NCBI GenBank assembly: GCA_037444685.1
Contig: JBBILX010000005.1
Coordinates: 1-64,000 of the forward strand
Direction of reading: 5' to 3'
DNA length: 64,000 nt
Origin: UBA964 sp037444685
GTDB lineage: Bacteria; Pseudomonadota; Gammaproteobacteria; Steroidobacterales; Steroidobacteraceae
Shown: positions 54,106 to 63,384 of the stretch, piece after piece
Layout: each line of letters starts with the position of its first letter
How positions within the stretch are numbered: position 1 is the first letter of the stretch
Made by a program: the position numbers and the translations under genes
Notes under the pieces: model-generated
What the model was told of the DNA's origin: nothing
Database searches by the model: none
Seen by the model: the letters and a program-made list of their open reading frames with translations, nothing else

Positions 54106-54142
54106 TCGCGCACCCATTCCACGAGAGGGCCTCTGGCCCGGG
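54084..54142. repeat. Inverted repeats in the potF leader
   Basis: CCCGGGCC (54084-54091) is matched by GGCCCGGG (54135-54142), and AGAGG-G-CCTCT (54124-54134) is a perfect small palindrome. The right arm ends eight bases before the potF ATG, so folding could mask the ribosome binding region; the left arm lies upstream of the predicted transcript start, which argues for DNA-level rather than RNA-level use. Confidence 0.35.
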
Positions 54143-54150
54143 ACGCCAAC

Positions 54151-55332
54151 ATGAACCAGCCAAGCCTCGAGTCGACCCGCAACGGCGTGCTCGTCACGTC
54201 CCTGGTCGTCCTGCTGGCCGCGTGCGGCGGTCAGCCTCCGCCCGAAAAGCCCGCCGAGGGCGCGAACGCTGCAGCGCCTGCGGCGGCGCCGGTGTTCGAT
54301 ACGGACGAGGAGAAGATCCTCAACGTCTACAACTGGTCGGACTACATCGACACCACCGTGCTCGACGATTTCCAGAAGGAAACGGGCATCAAGGTCAACT
54401 ACGACGTCTTCGACTCGAACGAAGTGCTCGAGACCAAGCTGCTCGCCGGCAACACGGGCTACGACATCGTGGTGCCATCGGCCTCGTTCCTCGAGCGCCA
54501 GATCAAGGCCGGCGTATTCCAGAAGCTCGACAAGAGCCGGCTGCCGAACCTCAAGAACCTCGATCCGGAGATCACCCAGCGCGTGGCGCTCCACGATCCC
54601 GGTAACGAGCACTCGGTGAACTACCTCTGGGGCACCTCAGGGGTGGGATATAACGAGGCCAAGATCAAGGAACGCATGCCCGATGCGCCCGTCGACAGCT
54701 TTGCGATGTTTTACGACCCGAAGGTCGTCTCGAAGTTCGCTGACTGCGGTGTCACGCTGCTCGATGCGCCATCGGAAGTCATCGGCACCGTGCTGATCTG
54801 GCTCGGCAAGGATGCCAACAGCGAGAAGCCCGAGGACCTCGAGGCCGCGGAGAAGGTCCTGATGGCGATCCGGCCCTACGTCAAGTACGTGCACTCCTCG
54901 AAGTACATCGAGGACCTCGCTAACGGCGAGATTTGCCTGGCGCTCGGCTGGTCGGGCGACGTGCTCCAGGCCCGCGACCGGGCCAACGAAGCCGGCAAGG
55001 GCATCACGATCAAGTACCTGATCCCGCGCGAAGGGGCGGTCGTGTTCTTCGACATGCTCGCGATCCCCAAGGATGCCAAGCACGTCAAGAATGCGCATCT
55101 GTTCATCGACTACCTGCTGCGCCCGGAAGTCGCCGCGAAGAACACCAACTTCGTGAACTACGCGAACAGCAACGCCGCCTCGCTGCCGCTGGTATCGGAA
55201 GAGGTCAAGAACGACCGCGGCATCTACCCGGCCGAGGAAGTCAAGCCGAAGCTCGTGCCCGACCTCGCCGAATCACCGCAGTTCACGCGCCTGCTGACGC
55301 GTACCTGGACGCGGTTCAAGACCGGCAAGTAA
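54151..55332 (+). CDS. potF: Putrescine/polyamine-binding protein PotF/SpuD-like (lipoprotein)
   Basis: 393 residues. Signal peptide with lipobox LAAC (C25), then an Ala/Pro linker to about residue 48. Family start LNVYNWSDYI at about 57-66, VVPSASFLERQIKAG, NYLWGTSGVGYNEAKI, ALGWSGDVLQARDRA and PREGAVVFFDMLAIP. It captures putrescine or related polyamines in the periplasm for PotGHI. The lipid anchor differs from E. coli PotF, which is soluble. First gene of a four-gene ABC operon. Confidence 0.93.
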   Translation: MNQPSLESTRNGVLVTSLVVLLAACGGQPPPEKPAEGANAAAPAAAPVFDTDEEKILNVYNWSDYIDTTVLDDFQKETGIKVNYDVFDSNEVLETKLLAGNTGYDIVVPSASFLERQIKAGVFQKLDKSRLPNLKNLDPEITQRVALHDPGNEHSVNYLWGTSGVGYNEAKIKERMPDAPVDSFAMFYDPKVVSKFADCGVTLLDAPSEVIGTVLIWLGKDANSEKPEDLEAAEKVLMAIRPYVKYVHSSKYIEDLANGEICLALGWSGDVLQARDRANEAGKGITIKYLIPREGAVVFFDMLAIPKDAKHVKNAHLFIDYLLRPEVAAKNTNFVNYANSNAASLPLVSEEVKNDRGIYPAEEVKPKLVPDLAESPQFTRLLTRTWTRFKTGK

Positions 55333-55348
55333 GTCCTGCGCCGCGCCG

Positions 55349-56497
55349 ATGGCGACCCAGAACGCGGACCGCGGCGGCGCGGCGCCCTCCCGGCACGTCG
55401 ATCGCGCCCGGGAGTACGTTCGAATCGAGGGAGTGACGAAGAAGTTCGGCGACTTCGTCGCGGTCGACAATGTCTCCCTGACGATCTTCAAGGGCGAGAT
55501 CTTCTGTCTGCTCGGAGGCTCAGGCTGCGGCAAGACGACGTTGCTGCGCATGCTGGCCGGCTTCGAGGCGCCGACCTCGGGCCGCATCCTCATCGACGGC
55601 CAGGACATGGCAGACATCCCACCGTACGACCGGCCCGTGAACATGATGTTCCAGTCTTACGCGCTGTTCCCGCACATGACGGTGGAGCGCAACGTCGCGT
55701 TCGGACTCGAGCAGGAGAGGCTGCCGGCCAGGGAGATCGCGAAACGGGTCGCCGAGATGCTCGAGATCGTCAAGCTCGGCCCGTTCGCGCAGCGCAAGCC
55801 GCATCAGCTCTCCGGAGGGCAGCGACAGCGCGTCGCGCTCGCGCGCGCGCTCGTCAAGCGCCCCAAGCTGCTGCTGTTGGACGAGCCGCTCGGCGCACTC
55901 GACAAGAAGCTGCGCGAGCACACGCAATTCGAGCTCATCAACCTGCAGGAGCAGCTTGGCGTGACCTTCATCGTCGTCACCCACGACCAGGAAGAGGCCA
56001 TGACGCTCGCCTCGCGGATCGGCGTGATGAATCGCGGCGAGATCGTCCAGGTCGGCACGCCAACCGACATTTACGAGTACCCGAACTCGAGGTTCGTTGC
56101 CGACTTCATCGGTTCGGTCAACATGTTCGAGGGCACCCTGGTCGAGGACGAACCCGATCACGTTCGCATCGAGTCCGCCGAGCTCGGCGGTGTGATCTAC
56201 GTCGACCACGGCATCAGCTCCGCGCCGGGCGCGACGGTCTGGGCGGCGATCCGGCCCGAGAAGATCGACATCGACCGCAGTCCTCCCGCGGACCCGCGCG
56301 AGAACTGCGTGCGGGGTGTGGTCAAGGAGATCGCCTACATGGGCGACCTGTCCGTCTATCTCGTGCGCATCGACAGCGGGAAGATGGTCCGCGTGACGCT
56401 GCCCAACATCGAGCGTCACGCCGACTCGCGTATCTCCTGGGACGAAACGGTCTACCTGACCTGGCATCCGACGAGCCCGGTCGTGCTTTCCCAGTAG
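55349..56497 (+). CDS. potG: Polyamine ABC transporter ATP-binding protein
   Basis: 382 residues. Walker A GGSGCGKTT, Q-loop MFQSYALFPHMT, signature LSGGQRQRVALARAL, Walker B LLLLDEPLGALD and the H-loop VVTHDQEEAM. A C-terminal TOBE-type regulatory domain follows (about 280-380, VWAAIRPEKIDI). The N-terminal 20 residues are an extra basic segment. It powers putrescine import with PotH and PotI. Sixteen-base gaps separate it from potF and potH. Confidence 0.95.
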   Translation: MATQNADRGGAAPSRHVDRAREYVRIEGVTKKFGDFVAVDNVSLTIFKGEIFCLLGGSGCGKTTLLRMLAGFEAPTSGRILIDGQDMADIPPYDRPVNMMFQSYALFPHMTVERNVAFGLEQERLPAREIAKRVAEMLEIVKLGPFAQRKPHQLSGGQRQRVALARALVKRPKLLLLDEPLGALDKKLREHTQFELINLQEQLGVTFIVVTHDQEEAMTLASRIGVMNRGEIVQVGTPTDIYEYPNSRFVADFIGSVNMFEGTLVEDEPDHVRIESAELGGVIYVDHGISSAPGATVWAAIRPEKIDIDRSPPADPRENCVRGVVKEIAYMGDLSVYLVRIDSGKMVRVTLPNIERHADSRISWDETVYLTWHPTSPVVLSQ

Positions 56498-56513
56498 GGC
56501 CGGTCGGCGACCG

Positions 56514-57518
56514 ATGGCGCGCCCGCCGGACAATTCGCTGCCGCACCGCCTGAGCACCGGGCGTTTCGGGCCGCTGATCCTGCTGTTCATGCGCTATGGT
56601 CCGCCGCGCTGGTCACGCTACATCCGCAGTCAGTGGACCGGCTCACGGCTGGTGATCGCGGTGCCGTATTTGTGGCTGCTGCTGTTTTTCCTGGTGCCGT
56701 TCCTCATCGTTTTCAAGATTTCCTTCTCGGAAGTCCAGGTCGCGATGCCGCCTTACGCGCCGCTGTTCGACTGGGTCGAGGACGCGCGCCGGCTCATCGT
56801 GACATTCAATCTCAACAACTACCTGTTCCTGCTGACCGACGACCTGTACGTGAGCACCTTCCTCTATTCGGTCAAGGTGGCGGCGATCTCGACGCTGATC
56901 TGCCTGCTGGTCGGCTATCCGATGGCCTACGCGATCGCCCGCTCCAGTCCTGCAATCCGCAACGTCTGGCTCATGCTCGTGATACTTCCGTTCTGGACCT
57001 CGTTCCTGCTGCGCGTCTACGCCTGGGTCGGGTTGCTCAAGAACGACGGGGTCATCAACAATCTGCTGCTGGGTCTCGGGCTGATAGACGAACCGATGTC
57101 GCTGCTGTACACCGACTTCGCGGTCTACGTCGGCATCGTCTACAGCTATCTGCCTTTCATGATCCTGCCGCTGTATTCGAATCTCGAGAAGCACGATCTC
57201 ACGCTGCTCGAGGCCGCTGCCGATCTCGGCGCACGGCCGGTGCGGGCCTTCCTGAGCATCACTCTGCCGCTGTCCATGCCCGGGATCATCGCAGGCTCGC
57301 TGCTCGTCTTCATCCCCGCGGTTGGCGAGTATGTGATACCGTCGCTCCTCGGCCGCAGCGACCAGCTCATGATCGGCCGCGTGCTGTCGGACGAGTTCTT
57401 CTCGAACCGCGACTGGCCGGTGGCGAGCGCGGTCGCCATCGCCATGCTCCTCCTGCTCGTGATACCGATCATGCTGTTCCAGCGTTACCAGAAGCGCGAA
57501 CTCGAGGCCCGCAAGTGA
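56514..57518 (+). CDS. potH: Polyamine ABC transporter permease PotH
   Basis: 334 residues. An N-terminal cytoplasmic tail of about 45 residues, then six helices; the EAA loop reads EAAADLGARPVRAFLSITLPLSMPG. RVYAWVGLLKNDGVINNLL and YLPFMILPLYSNLEK are typical PotH segments. Inner-membrane subunit pairing with PotI. The potI GTG overlaps its stop (GTGA). Confidence 0.94.
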   Translation: MARPPDNSLPHRLSTGRFGPLILLFMRYGPPRWSRYIRSQWTGSRLVIAVPYLWLLLFFLVPFLIVFKISFSEVQVAMPPYAPLFDWVEDARRLIVTFNLNNYLFLLTDDLYVSTFLYSVKVAAISTLICLLVGYPMAYAIARSSPAIRNVWLMLVILPFWTSFLLRVYAWVGLLKNDGVINNLLLGLGLIDEPMSLLYTDFAVYVGIVYSYLPFMILPLYSNLEKHDLTLLEAAADLGARPVRAFLSITLPLSMPGIIAGSLLVFIPAVGEYVIPSLLGRSDQLMIGRVLSDEFFSNRDWPVASAVAIAMLLLLVIPIMLFQRYQKRELEARK

Positions 57519-58363
57519 AGTCGAATGGCTGGTTTCGCGGACTTGCGCTGCTCGTCGGCTTCGCCTTCCTGTACGTGCCGATCCTGTCGATGATCGCGTT
57601 CTCGTTCAACAACTCGCGGCTCGTGACGGTCTGGGATGCCGCCAACTCGCCGACGCTCAAGTGGTACCGGCTGCTGTTCGACAACGAGCAGATCCTCGGC
57701 GCCGCCTGGCTCTCGATCCAGATCGCGGCAATGACCGCGACAGGAGCCGTCGTGCTCGGCACCATCGCCGGCCTGGTCCTCGCCCGGTTCGGTCCGTTCC
57801 GCGGACGCGCGCTCCTGTCCGGTCTGACGACGGCGCCCCTGGTCATGCCTGAGGTGATCACTGGCCTCTCGCTGCTGTTGCTGTTCGTCTCGCTCGAACA
57901 GCTGATCGGCTGGCCCTCCGGGCGCGGGGTACTGACGATCACGATCGCGCACATCACGTTCGCGATGGCCTACGTGACCGTCGTCGTGCAGTCTCGGCTC
58001 GCGGGATTCGACGATTCTCTAGAGGAGGCGGCGCTCGATCTGGGCGCGAGGCCGGCCAGGGTGTTCTTCAGCATCACGCTGCCGCTGATCCTGCCCGCCA
58101 TCGTTTCGGGCTGGCTGCTGGCGTTCACCCTCTCGTGGGACGACGTCGTGATCTCGCAGTTCGTCGCGGGACCGGGCTCGTCGACGCTGCCGATGGTGAT
58201 CTTCTCCAAGGTGCGTCTCGGCGTCAGTCCGGACGTCAACGCGCTCGCGACGATCATGGTGATGATCGTCGCCGCGGGCGTGGTGCTCTCGGCACTGTGG
58301 ATGCGGCATCAGGAACGCCGGCGCGAGCGTGAGATGCGGATGGCGCGCGCCGCAGAGAAATGA
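57515..58363 (+). CDS. potI: Polyamine ABC transporter permease PotI
   Basis: 282 residues from GTG at 57515 overlapping the potH stop. Six helices, SFNNSRLVTVWDAANSPTLKWYRLLFDN after the first helix, and the EAA loop EAALDLGARPARVFFSITLPLILPA. Second permease subunit. Its stop overlaps the start of the next gene by four bases, tying an aminotransferase into the operon. Confidence 0.94.
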   Translation: MKSNGWFRGLALLVGFAFLYVPILSMIAFSFNNSRLVTVWDAANSPTLKWYRLLFDNEQILGAAWLSIQIAAMTATGAVVLGTIAGLVLARFGPFRGRALLSGLTTAPLVMPEVITGLSLLLLFVSLEQLIGWPSGRGVLTITIAHITFAMAYVTVVVQSRLAGFDDSLEEAALDLGARPARVFFSITLPLILPAIVSGWLLAFTLSWDDVVISQFVAGPGSSTLPMVIFSKVRLGVSPDVNALATIMVMIVAAGVVLSALWMRHQERRREREMRMARAAEK

Positions 58364-59556
58364 GCGCCCCGGACGACGCGACCGCGAGCAGGCCGCGCGG
58401 CAAGCTGCCGGACATCGGCACCACCATCTTCACCGTCATCTCGCGGCGGGCGGCCGAGGCCGGCGCGCTGAACATTGGACAGGGGTTTCCCGACTATCCG
58501 ATTGACCCGGTGCTCGCCGCGCTGGTCGGCGAGGCCATGGCCGAAGGACTGAATCAGTACGCGCACGGCGATGGATTGCCGCAGCTGCGGCACGCGATCG
58601 CGGCGAAGATCGCCGAGTGCCAGGGGGTTGACATCGATCCGGATACCGAGATCACGCTGACCTGCGGCGCGACCGAGGCACTTTTCTCGGCCATCCAGGC
58701 CGTCGTCGATCGCGGCGACGAGGTCATCGTGTTCGATCCCGCCTACGATGCGTACGAGCCGGTGGTGCGCCTCGCGGGCGGTCGCTGCGTCCGCATACCG
58801 CTCATGCCGCCCGGCTTCTCGATCGACTGGGAACACGTGCGGGCTGCGCTGACCCCGCGCACGCGTCTCGTGATCCTCAACAATCCGCACAACCCGGCCT
58901 GCGCGGTGCACAACAGGGGGGAGCTCGATGAGCTAGCCGCGGTGCTGCGCGAGCGCGATACGCTCGTGCTCGCCGACGAGGTCTATGAACATGTGGTCTT
59001 CGACGGCGCGACCCACGTCAGCGTCGTCGCGCACCCGGAGCTGCGGGAACGGAGCCTGGCCGTCTTCTCATTCGGCAAGACGCTACATGTGACCGGCTGG
59101 CGGCTCGGCTATTGCGTCGCACCGCCGACGCTCATGCGCGAATTCCGCAAGGTGCATCAGTTCAACACGTTCAGCCTGCACACTCCGACGCAGCACGCTG
59201 TGGCGCGTTACCTCGAACGCAGACCCGATGCCTGGCGCGGCCTTCCCCACTTCTTCGCCGCCAAGCGCGACCGGCTGCGCGCTGCCTTGGCCGGCAGCGG
59301 CATCGTCCTGCCGCTCTCGGCCGGCACGTACTTCCAGCTGCTCGACTTCTCGGCCCTGACCGATGCGGCCGACGTCGAGATCGCCGAGCGGCTGATCCGC
59401 GAGGCAGGCGTGGCCCTGATTCCGCTGTCGCCGTTCTACGCCTCGCGGCCGCGCCTGTCGCTGCTGCGGATCTGCATCGCGAAACGCGACGAGACGCTCG
59501 ACCTTGGCGCGCAGCGGCTCCTCGGGTTTGCCGAGCGTCTCGCGCACGGCGCCTGA
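58360..59556 (+). CDS. Class I aminotransferase, YbdL-like (methionine/aromatic)
   Basis: 398 residues; ATG overlaps the potI stop (ATGA). Fold-type I aminotransferase: NIGQGFPDYPIDP, NQYAHGDGLPQLRHAIA, LNNPHNPACAV, the aspartate in VLADEVYEHVVF and the PLP lysine in SFGKTLHVTGWRLGY. YbdL-type enzymes act on methionine, histidine and aromatic amino acids with 2-oxo acids. Its coupling to a polyamine importer and to the next Cys/Met enzyme hints at nitrogen or sulfur salvage. Confidence 0.9.
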   Translation: MSAPDDATASRPRGKLPDIGTTIFTVISRRAAEAGALNIGQGFPDYPIDPVLAALVGEAMAEGLNQYAHGDGLPQLRHAIAAKIAECQGVDIDPDTEITLTCGATEALFSAIQAVVDRGDEVIVFDPAYDAYEPVVRLAGGRCVRIPLMPPGFSIDWEHVRAALTPRTRLVILNNPHNPACAVHNRGELDELAAVLRERDTLVLADEVYEHVVFDGATHVSVVAHPELRERSLAVFSFGKTLHVTGWRLGYCVAPPTLMREFRKVHQFNTFSLHTPTQHAVARYLERRPDAWRGLPHFFAAKRDRLRAALAGSGIVLPLSAGTYFQLLDFSALTDAADVEIAERLIREAGVALIPLSPFYASRPRLSLLRICIAKRDETLDLGAQRLLGFAERLAHGA

Positions 59557-59577
59557 CGCAGCGATCGTGGAGCCCAG

Positions 59578-60753
59578 ATGAAGAAGACCACGCGCGTCAA
59601 TCATCCACCCCGGATCGAGCTGCCGCCGGACAATCATCCAGTCGTGGCGCCCGTCTACCAGACTGTCAAGTTCGAGTTCGATTCGATCGAAGAGACGCTG
59701 CGGGCGCTGACGGGGAAGCGACCGGGGTTCTTCTATTCGCGCACGTCAAACCCTACGCTCCGCCAGCTCGAAACACTGCTGGCCGAACTGCAGGGTCGAG
59801 ACGACTGCATGGTCTGCGCCTCCGGTGTCAGCGCGATTGCGCAGACGCTGATTTCCCTGACTCGTGCCGGCGATCACGTGCTGTGCTTCATCGAGACATA
59901 CAACCCGACGCGACAGATCATCCGCCGGCTCCTGGACCGCTTCGGCGTACGGCATACGATGCTCTCGATCGAGGACCTGGACAGCGTCGAGCGTGTGCTG
60001 GCTTCGACGCCGACCCGTCTCATGCACTTCGAGAGCCCGACCAACCCGGTGTTGAAGATCGCGGACCTCGCGCGCATCACGGAGCTCGCGCGACGCCATG
60101 GCGCGTTGACCGTCCTCGACAACACCTTTGCCGGCTTCCACCAGCACGGCGATTATCCGATCGACGTCTATGTGCACAGCCTGACAAAGTTCGCCTCGGG
60201 CGCGGGCGACGTGATGGGTGGTGCGGTGATCGCGCGGCGCGAGCTCATCGAGTCGATGCGACCTGACTGGGGACTGTTCGGTGCCACGCTGGACCCGCAC
60301 GCGGCCTTCTTGCTGCTGCAGGGACTGCGTACCTATTTCCTGCGCTACCGTGCCCAGTCCGCCAGCGCGATGGCGCTCGCAGAGCTGCTGCGCGGCCACC
60401 CCGAAGTGGAGCGTGTGCGGTATCCGGGACTCGATGATCATCCTCAGGCGGCGCTCGCGCGCGCGCAGATGCGCGACTTCGGTACGGTCATCACCTTCGA
60501 GTTGCGGCGCGGCGCGGAGGCTGGCCGGCGCTTCGCCGAGGCGCTCGAGCTGTTCGCGACCACCGCGAGCCTAGGTTCCACCGAGTCGCTCGTGCTGCCG
60601 CCGCAAATGATCCGGCCGAGGGATTTCACCGCCGAACAGCTTGCGCAGTCGGGCATCCGCCCCGGAACGGTGCGCCTGTCGATCGGGCTCGAGGACCTCG
60701 ACGACCTGCGGGCGGATCTGCTGCAGGCGCTCGACGCAGCTGCCGAAGCGTGA
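59578..60753 (+). CDS. Cys/Met metabolism PLP enzyme (cystathionine gamma-synthase / C-S lyase family)
   Basis: 391 residues. Family motifs: APVYQTVKFEFDSIE, FYSRTSNPTLRQLE, CMVCASGVSAIAQTLISL, ESPTNPVLKIADL, VLDNTFAGF and the PLP lysine in VHSLTKFASGAGDVMGG; SLGSTESLVLPPQM near the C-terminus. Whether it is a synthase (homoserine ester plus cysteine or sulfide) or a lyase cannot be fixed by eye. It follows the YbdL-like aminotransferase by 21 bases. Confidence 0.88.
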   Translation: MKKTTRVNHPPRIELPPDNHPVVAPVYQTVKFEFDSIEETLRALTGKRPGFFYSRTSNPTLRQLETLLAELQGRDDCMVCASGVSAIAQTLISLTRAGDHVLCFIETYNPTRQIIRRLLDRFGVRHTMLSIEDLDSVERVLASTPTRLMHFESPTNPVLKIADLARITELARRHGALTVLDNTFAGFHQHGDYPIDVYVHSLTKFASGAGDVMGGAVIARRELIESMRPDWGLFGATLDPHAAFLLLQGLRTYFLRYRAQSASAMALAELLRGHPEVERVRYPGLDDHPQAALARAQMRDFGTVITFELRRGAEAGRRFAEALELFATTASLGSTESLVLPPQMIRPRDFTAEQLAQSGIRPGTVRLSIGLEDLDDLRADLLQALDAAAEA

Positions 60754-61610
60754 AGCGGTCGGCGGATTGCGCCCGACGCGATGGACCGGCCACCGGCTCT
60801 CCGCGAGCATCACGGCATGATCCTCCTGCATTCGTCTCGTTGAGCATGCGGCGACATCAGCCGACGATACCGGCTACCGAGCTGGCCAGGCTGCTCGAGC
60901 TCGCCGATCGGGCGCTCGAGTCGCAGATCGAGGCGCTCGGCGTGCGGCCGCAATCCTGGCGGGCTCTGGCCGACGCGTTCGCACTCGGTCGCACGCTCGA
61001 CGGGTGTCCTGACGCTTGCGAGGCACTGCGCGAGGTCCATCGGCTGCTGTTCGCCGACGTCGATCGACCGAAGCAGGCTCGCCAGGCGTGGCTCGATGCC
61101 ATCGCGAGCGCCGCTGCGGCACGCGCCATGGCCGCATCGCAGCGCGGATCTCCTGCGACCGCGGCCCTCGCAGCCATCGTCAGTCACGGTGCCGAGGGGC
61201 TCGCGCGGCGCGCGGTCGCGGTGGTCGAATCGAGCCAGGGCCTGCGGATCGACGCTTCGACACACGCCACGTTGGTTGGGATGCTCGCGCCCGCTGCGGC
61301 GGCGGGTATCGGTCGGAGGTGGAGGCTCGCCGCGGCAGTCGAGGCCGCGACGCGCGACGCGCGCAGGGTTCCCGAGCATCGTTCACCCTCAGTCGAGGCG
61401 AAGGCCGTGTATTTCGCGCGGCTGCTCGCTGCGACGCGTCCAGGGCGGGGCTTCGCCGCGCCCGGTCTCGAGCACGAGATCCGTCAGGGTCTCGGGACCG
61501 GTGGCCGGGAGGTCGTCGAGGCCCGCGCAGCAGCCGCGGCGGCCGAGCGCGTGGCGCAGGCCATGGCGCGCGATCCGTGCTCCTCCGAGGGTTTTGAGGC
61601 TGCCAGCTGA
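60750..61610 (+). CDS. Uncharacterised alanine-rich helical protein
   Basis: 286 residues if the GTG overlapping the upstream stop (GTGA) is used. An ATG at 60846 (MRRHQPTIPATELARLLELAD...) gives 254 residues and skips a proline- and arginine-rich leader that looks non-coding, so the shorter form may be the true one. No signal peptide or membrane segment. It is almost all predicted helix, with repeated Ala-rich stretches and few conserved-looking residues. No family recognised. It ends 30 bases from the convergent aceK gene. Confidence 0.6.
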   Translation: MKRSADCARRDGPATGSPRASRHDPPAFVSLSMRRHQPTIPATELARLLELADRALESQIEALGVRPQSWRALADAFALGRTLDGCPDACEALREVHRLLFADVDRPKQARQAWLDAIASAAAARAMAASQRGSPATAALAAIVSHGAEGLARRAVAVVESSQGLRIDASTHATLVGMLAPAAAAGIGRRWRLAAAVEAATRDARRVPEHRSPSVEAKAVYFARLLAATRPGRGFAAPGLEHEIRQGLGTGGREVVEARAAAAAAERVAQAMARDPCSSEGFEAAS

Positions 61611-61640
61611 CGGCGGGCCAGAAGCGGTGCGCGCAGCGGC

Positions 61641-63371
61641 TCAGTAGCTGCTTGCGATCCGGACCCGGTAGGGTTGGTAGGGCAGCACCTCCATGAACTC
61701 GCCGGCGCGGACACGCTCCTGCACGCCGCGCCAGAAGTCTGCGGTCAGGATCTCGGCATGGAACCGCATGAATGCCGCTCGCTGCTCGTCGCTGAACGCC
61801 AGGAAATTGAGGAAGGTCTCGGGAAACACGTCGTTGTCGGCGACGTAGAACCAGGACTCGCCTCGCATTTCGTCCTCTTCGCTGCTAGCCTGCGGCATCT
61901 CACGGAAGCGGCAGTCGGTCACGCGGCACAGCTCGTCATAGTCGTAGAAGATCACGCGGCCATGCCGCGTGACGCCAAAGTTCTTCAGCAGCAGGTCGCC
62001 GGCGAAGATGTTCGTGTACGCGAGGTCGCGGATGCACTGACCATAGTCGATCACGGCGCGCTCGGCCGCCTCGGCCGGCGCCTCGCGCAGGAACAGGTTC
62101 AAGGGCGCCATGCGCCGCTCTATGTACATGTGGTCGAAGATCAGATCCTCGCCATCGGCGTGCACGGTATCCGCCGTCTCCGCGAGCAGCTCCTCGAGGA
62201 GCTCGGGCGCGAATCGCGAGCGCGGCAGGCGCACCCGTTTGAACTCCTGCGCGTCCACCAGTCGGCCCGCCCGATCGTGCTTGAAGACGAAGCGATACTT
62301 GTCGAGCACGTCCTGACGCAGGATGTTCTTGGGGTAGGGGAAACGGTCGCGGATCACCTTGAAAACGACATCGAGCGAAGGCAGCGTGAAGCAGACCATC
62401 ACGAGGCCACGCTCACCGGGTGCCTGAACGAACAGGTCGGTGGACTGACCGAGGTGACGCATGATCTCGCGGTAACGCTCTGTCTTGCCCTGCTTGGCGC
62501 GCCCAAGGACCGTGAAGAGCTCGCTGACGGGCTTGCGCGGCATCAGGTTCTTCAGGAAGGCGACCACATCGACGACGCGCTCGAGGTCGGCGTGCAGGTA
62601 GGAGCGCGTGAAGCTGAAGACGATCGAGATGTCATCCTCGGTCAGCATGGTCGCGTCGACGAGTATCCCGCGTTCGGTGCTCTTGAGCGCGAGCACGAGC
62701 GGTCTGGTCCAGTCGCGTCCGACCACGCGCCCGACCACGTACGCGCGTGTGAACTGGTAGAATACCTGCGGGATGATCTCGACAGCGAGGACGCCGCGGC
62801 GCTCACCGCTCGCAGCGAGCCTCGCCGTCACCTCGGCAGCCACCTGTGCCGCGCTCTTCTCCAGATCGCGCCAGGGCGCGCGGAAGCGCAGATCTCCAAG
62901 CAGGTCCTCGAACAGCAGGTTCAGCGCGCCTCTGTTCTCGTAGCTGCGTGTGACGGGCGTATCGAGACGGCCGGCCAGCGGATCGAGGTCGGTCGCGACG
63001 AACTCGACCTCGGGTGCGACACCGACCGTGCCGAACAGACGTCGCGTGATCGAGCTGAAGTAGGTCTTGGTGAACTCCCGATCGGGGAGCGACTCGATTT
63101 CGATCGCGAAAGCATTGCGGATCGCGGCCCAGAGACCTCGATCGAGGACCCGCTCACCGAGCCGCAGGCGAAGTTCCGCGATGGCGATGTCGACCCAGCG
63201 GTCGTAGAGCTCGATGCGTTCGACGGCGTCCGACTGGCTGCCCTTCCAGTCGCGCGATTCGAACCGCTGCGGCGCCCGGCGCGTGATCGCGCGGAAATCC
63301 GCGTTGTAGCCGGCGAACGCCTCGGCGATCTGCCGGGCGCAGGACTGTGCGAGGTCGTCCGCCTGGCTCAG
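61641..63371 (-). CDS. aceK: Isocitrate dehydrogenase kinase/phosphatase, probable CTG start
   Basis: About 576 residues, the normal AceK length, if translation begins at CTG 63371 (reads SQADDLAQSCARQI after the start). From the in-frame stop at 63399 there is no ATG, GTG or TTG until GTG at 62843, which would remove 176 residues of well-formed AceK sequence (FRAITRRAPQRFESRDW, YFSSITRRLFGTVG). GACGGA lies nine bases before the CTG. Kinase-side motifs: PGERGLVMVCFTLPS, VFKVIRDRFPYPK, FAGDLLLKNFGVTRHGRVIFYDYDELC. It switches Icd activity by phosphorylation. Thirteen bases behind icd, clearly in its operon. Confidence 0.88.
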   Translation of the reverse strand: MSQADDLAQSCARQIAEAFAGYNADFRAITRRAPQRFESRDWKGSQSDAVERIELYDRWVDIAIAELRLRLGERVLDRGLWAAIRNAFAIEIESLPDREFTKTYFSSITRRLFGTVGVAPEVEFVATDLDPLAGRLDTPVTRSYENRGALNLLFEDLLGDLRFRAPWRDLEKSAAQVAAEVTARLAASGERRGVLAVEIIPQVFYQFTRAYVVGRVVGRDWTRPLVLALKSTERGILVDATMLTEDDISIVFSFTRSYLHADLERVVDVVAFLKNLMPRKPVSELFTVLGRAKQGKTERYREIMRHLGQSTDLFVQAPGERGLVMVCFTLPSLDVVFKVIRDRFPYPKNILRQDVLDKYRFVFKHDRAGRLVDAQEFKRVRLPRSRFAPELLEELLAETADTVHADGEDLIFDHMYIERRMAPLNLFLREAPAEAAERAVIDYGQCIRDLAYTNIFAGDLLLKNFGVTRHGRVIFYDYDELCRVTDCRFREMPQASSEEDEMRGESWFYVADNDVFPETFLNFLAFSDEQRAAFMRFHAEILTADFWRGVQERVRAGEFMEVLPYQPYRVRIASSY

Positions 63372-63384
63372 TTCGGCGGTTCCG

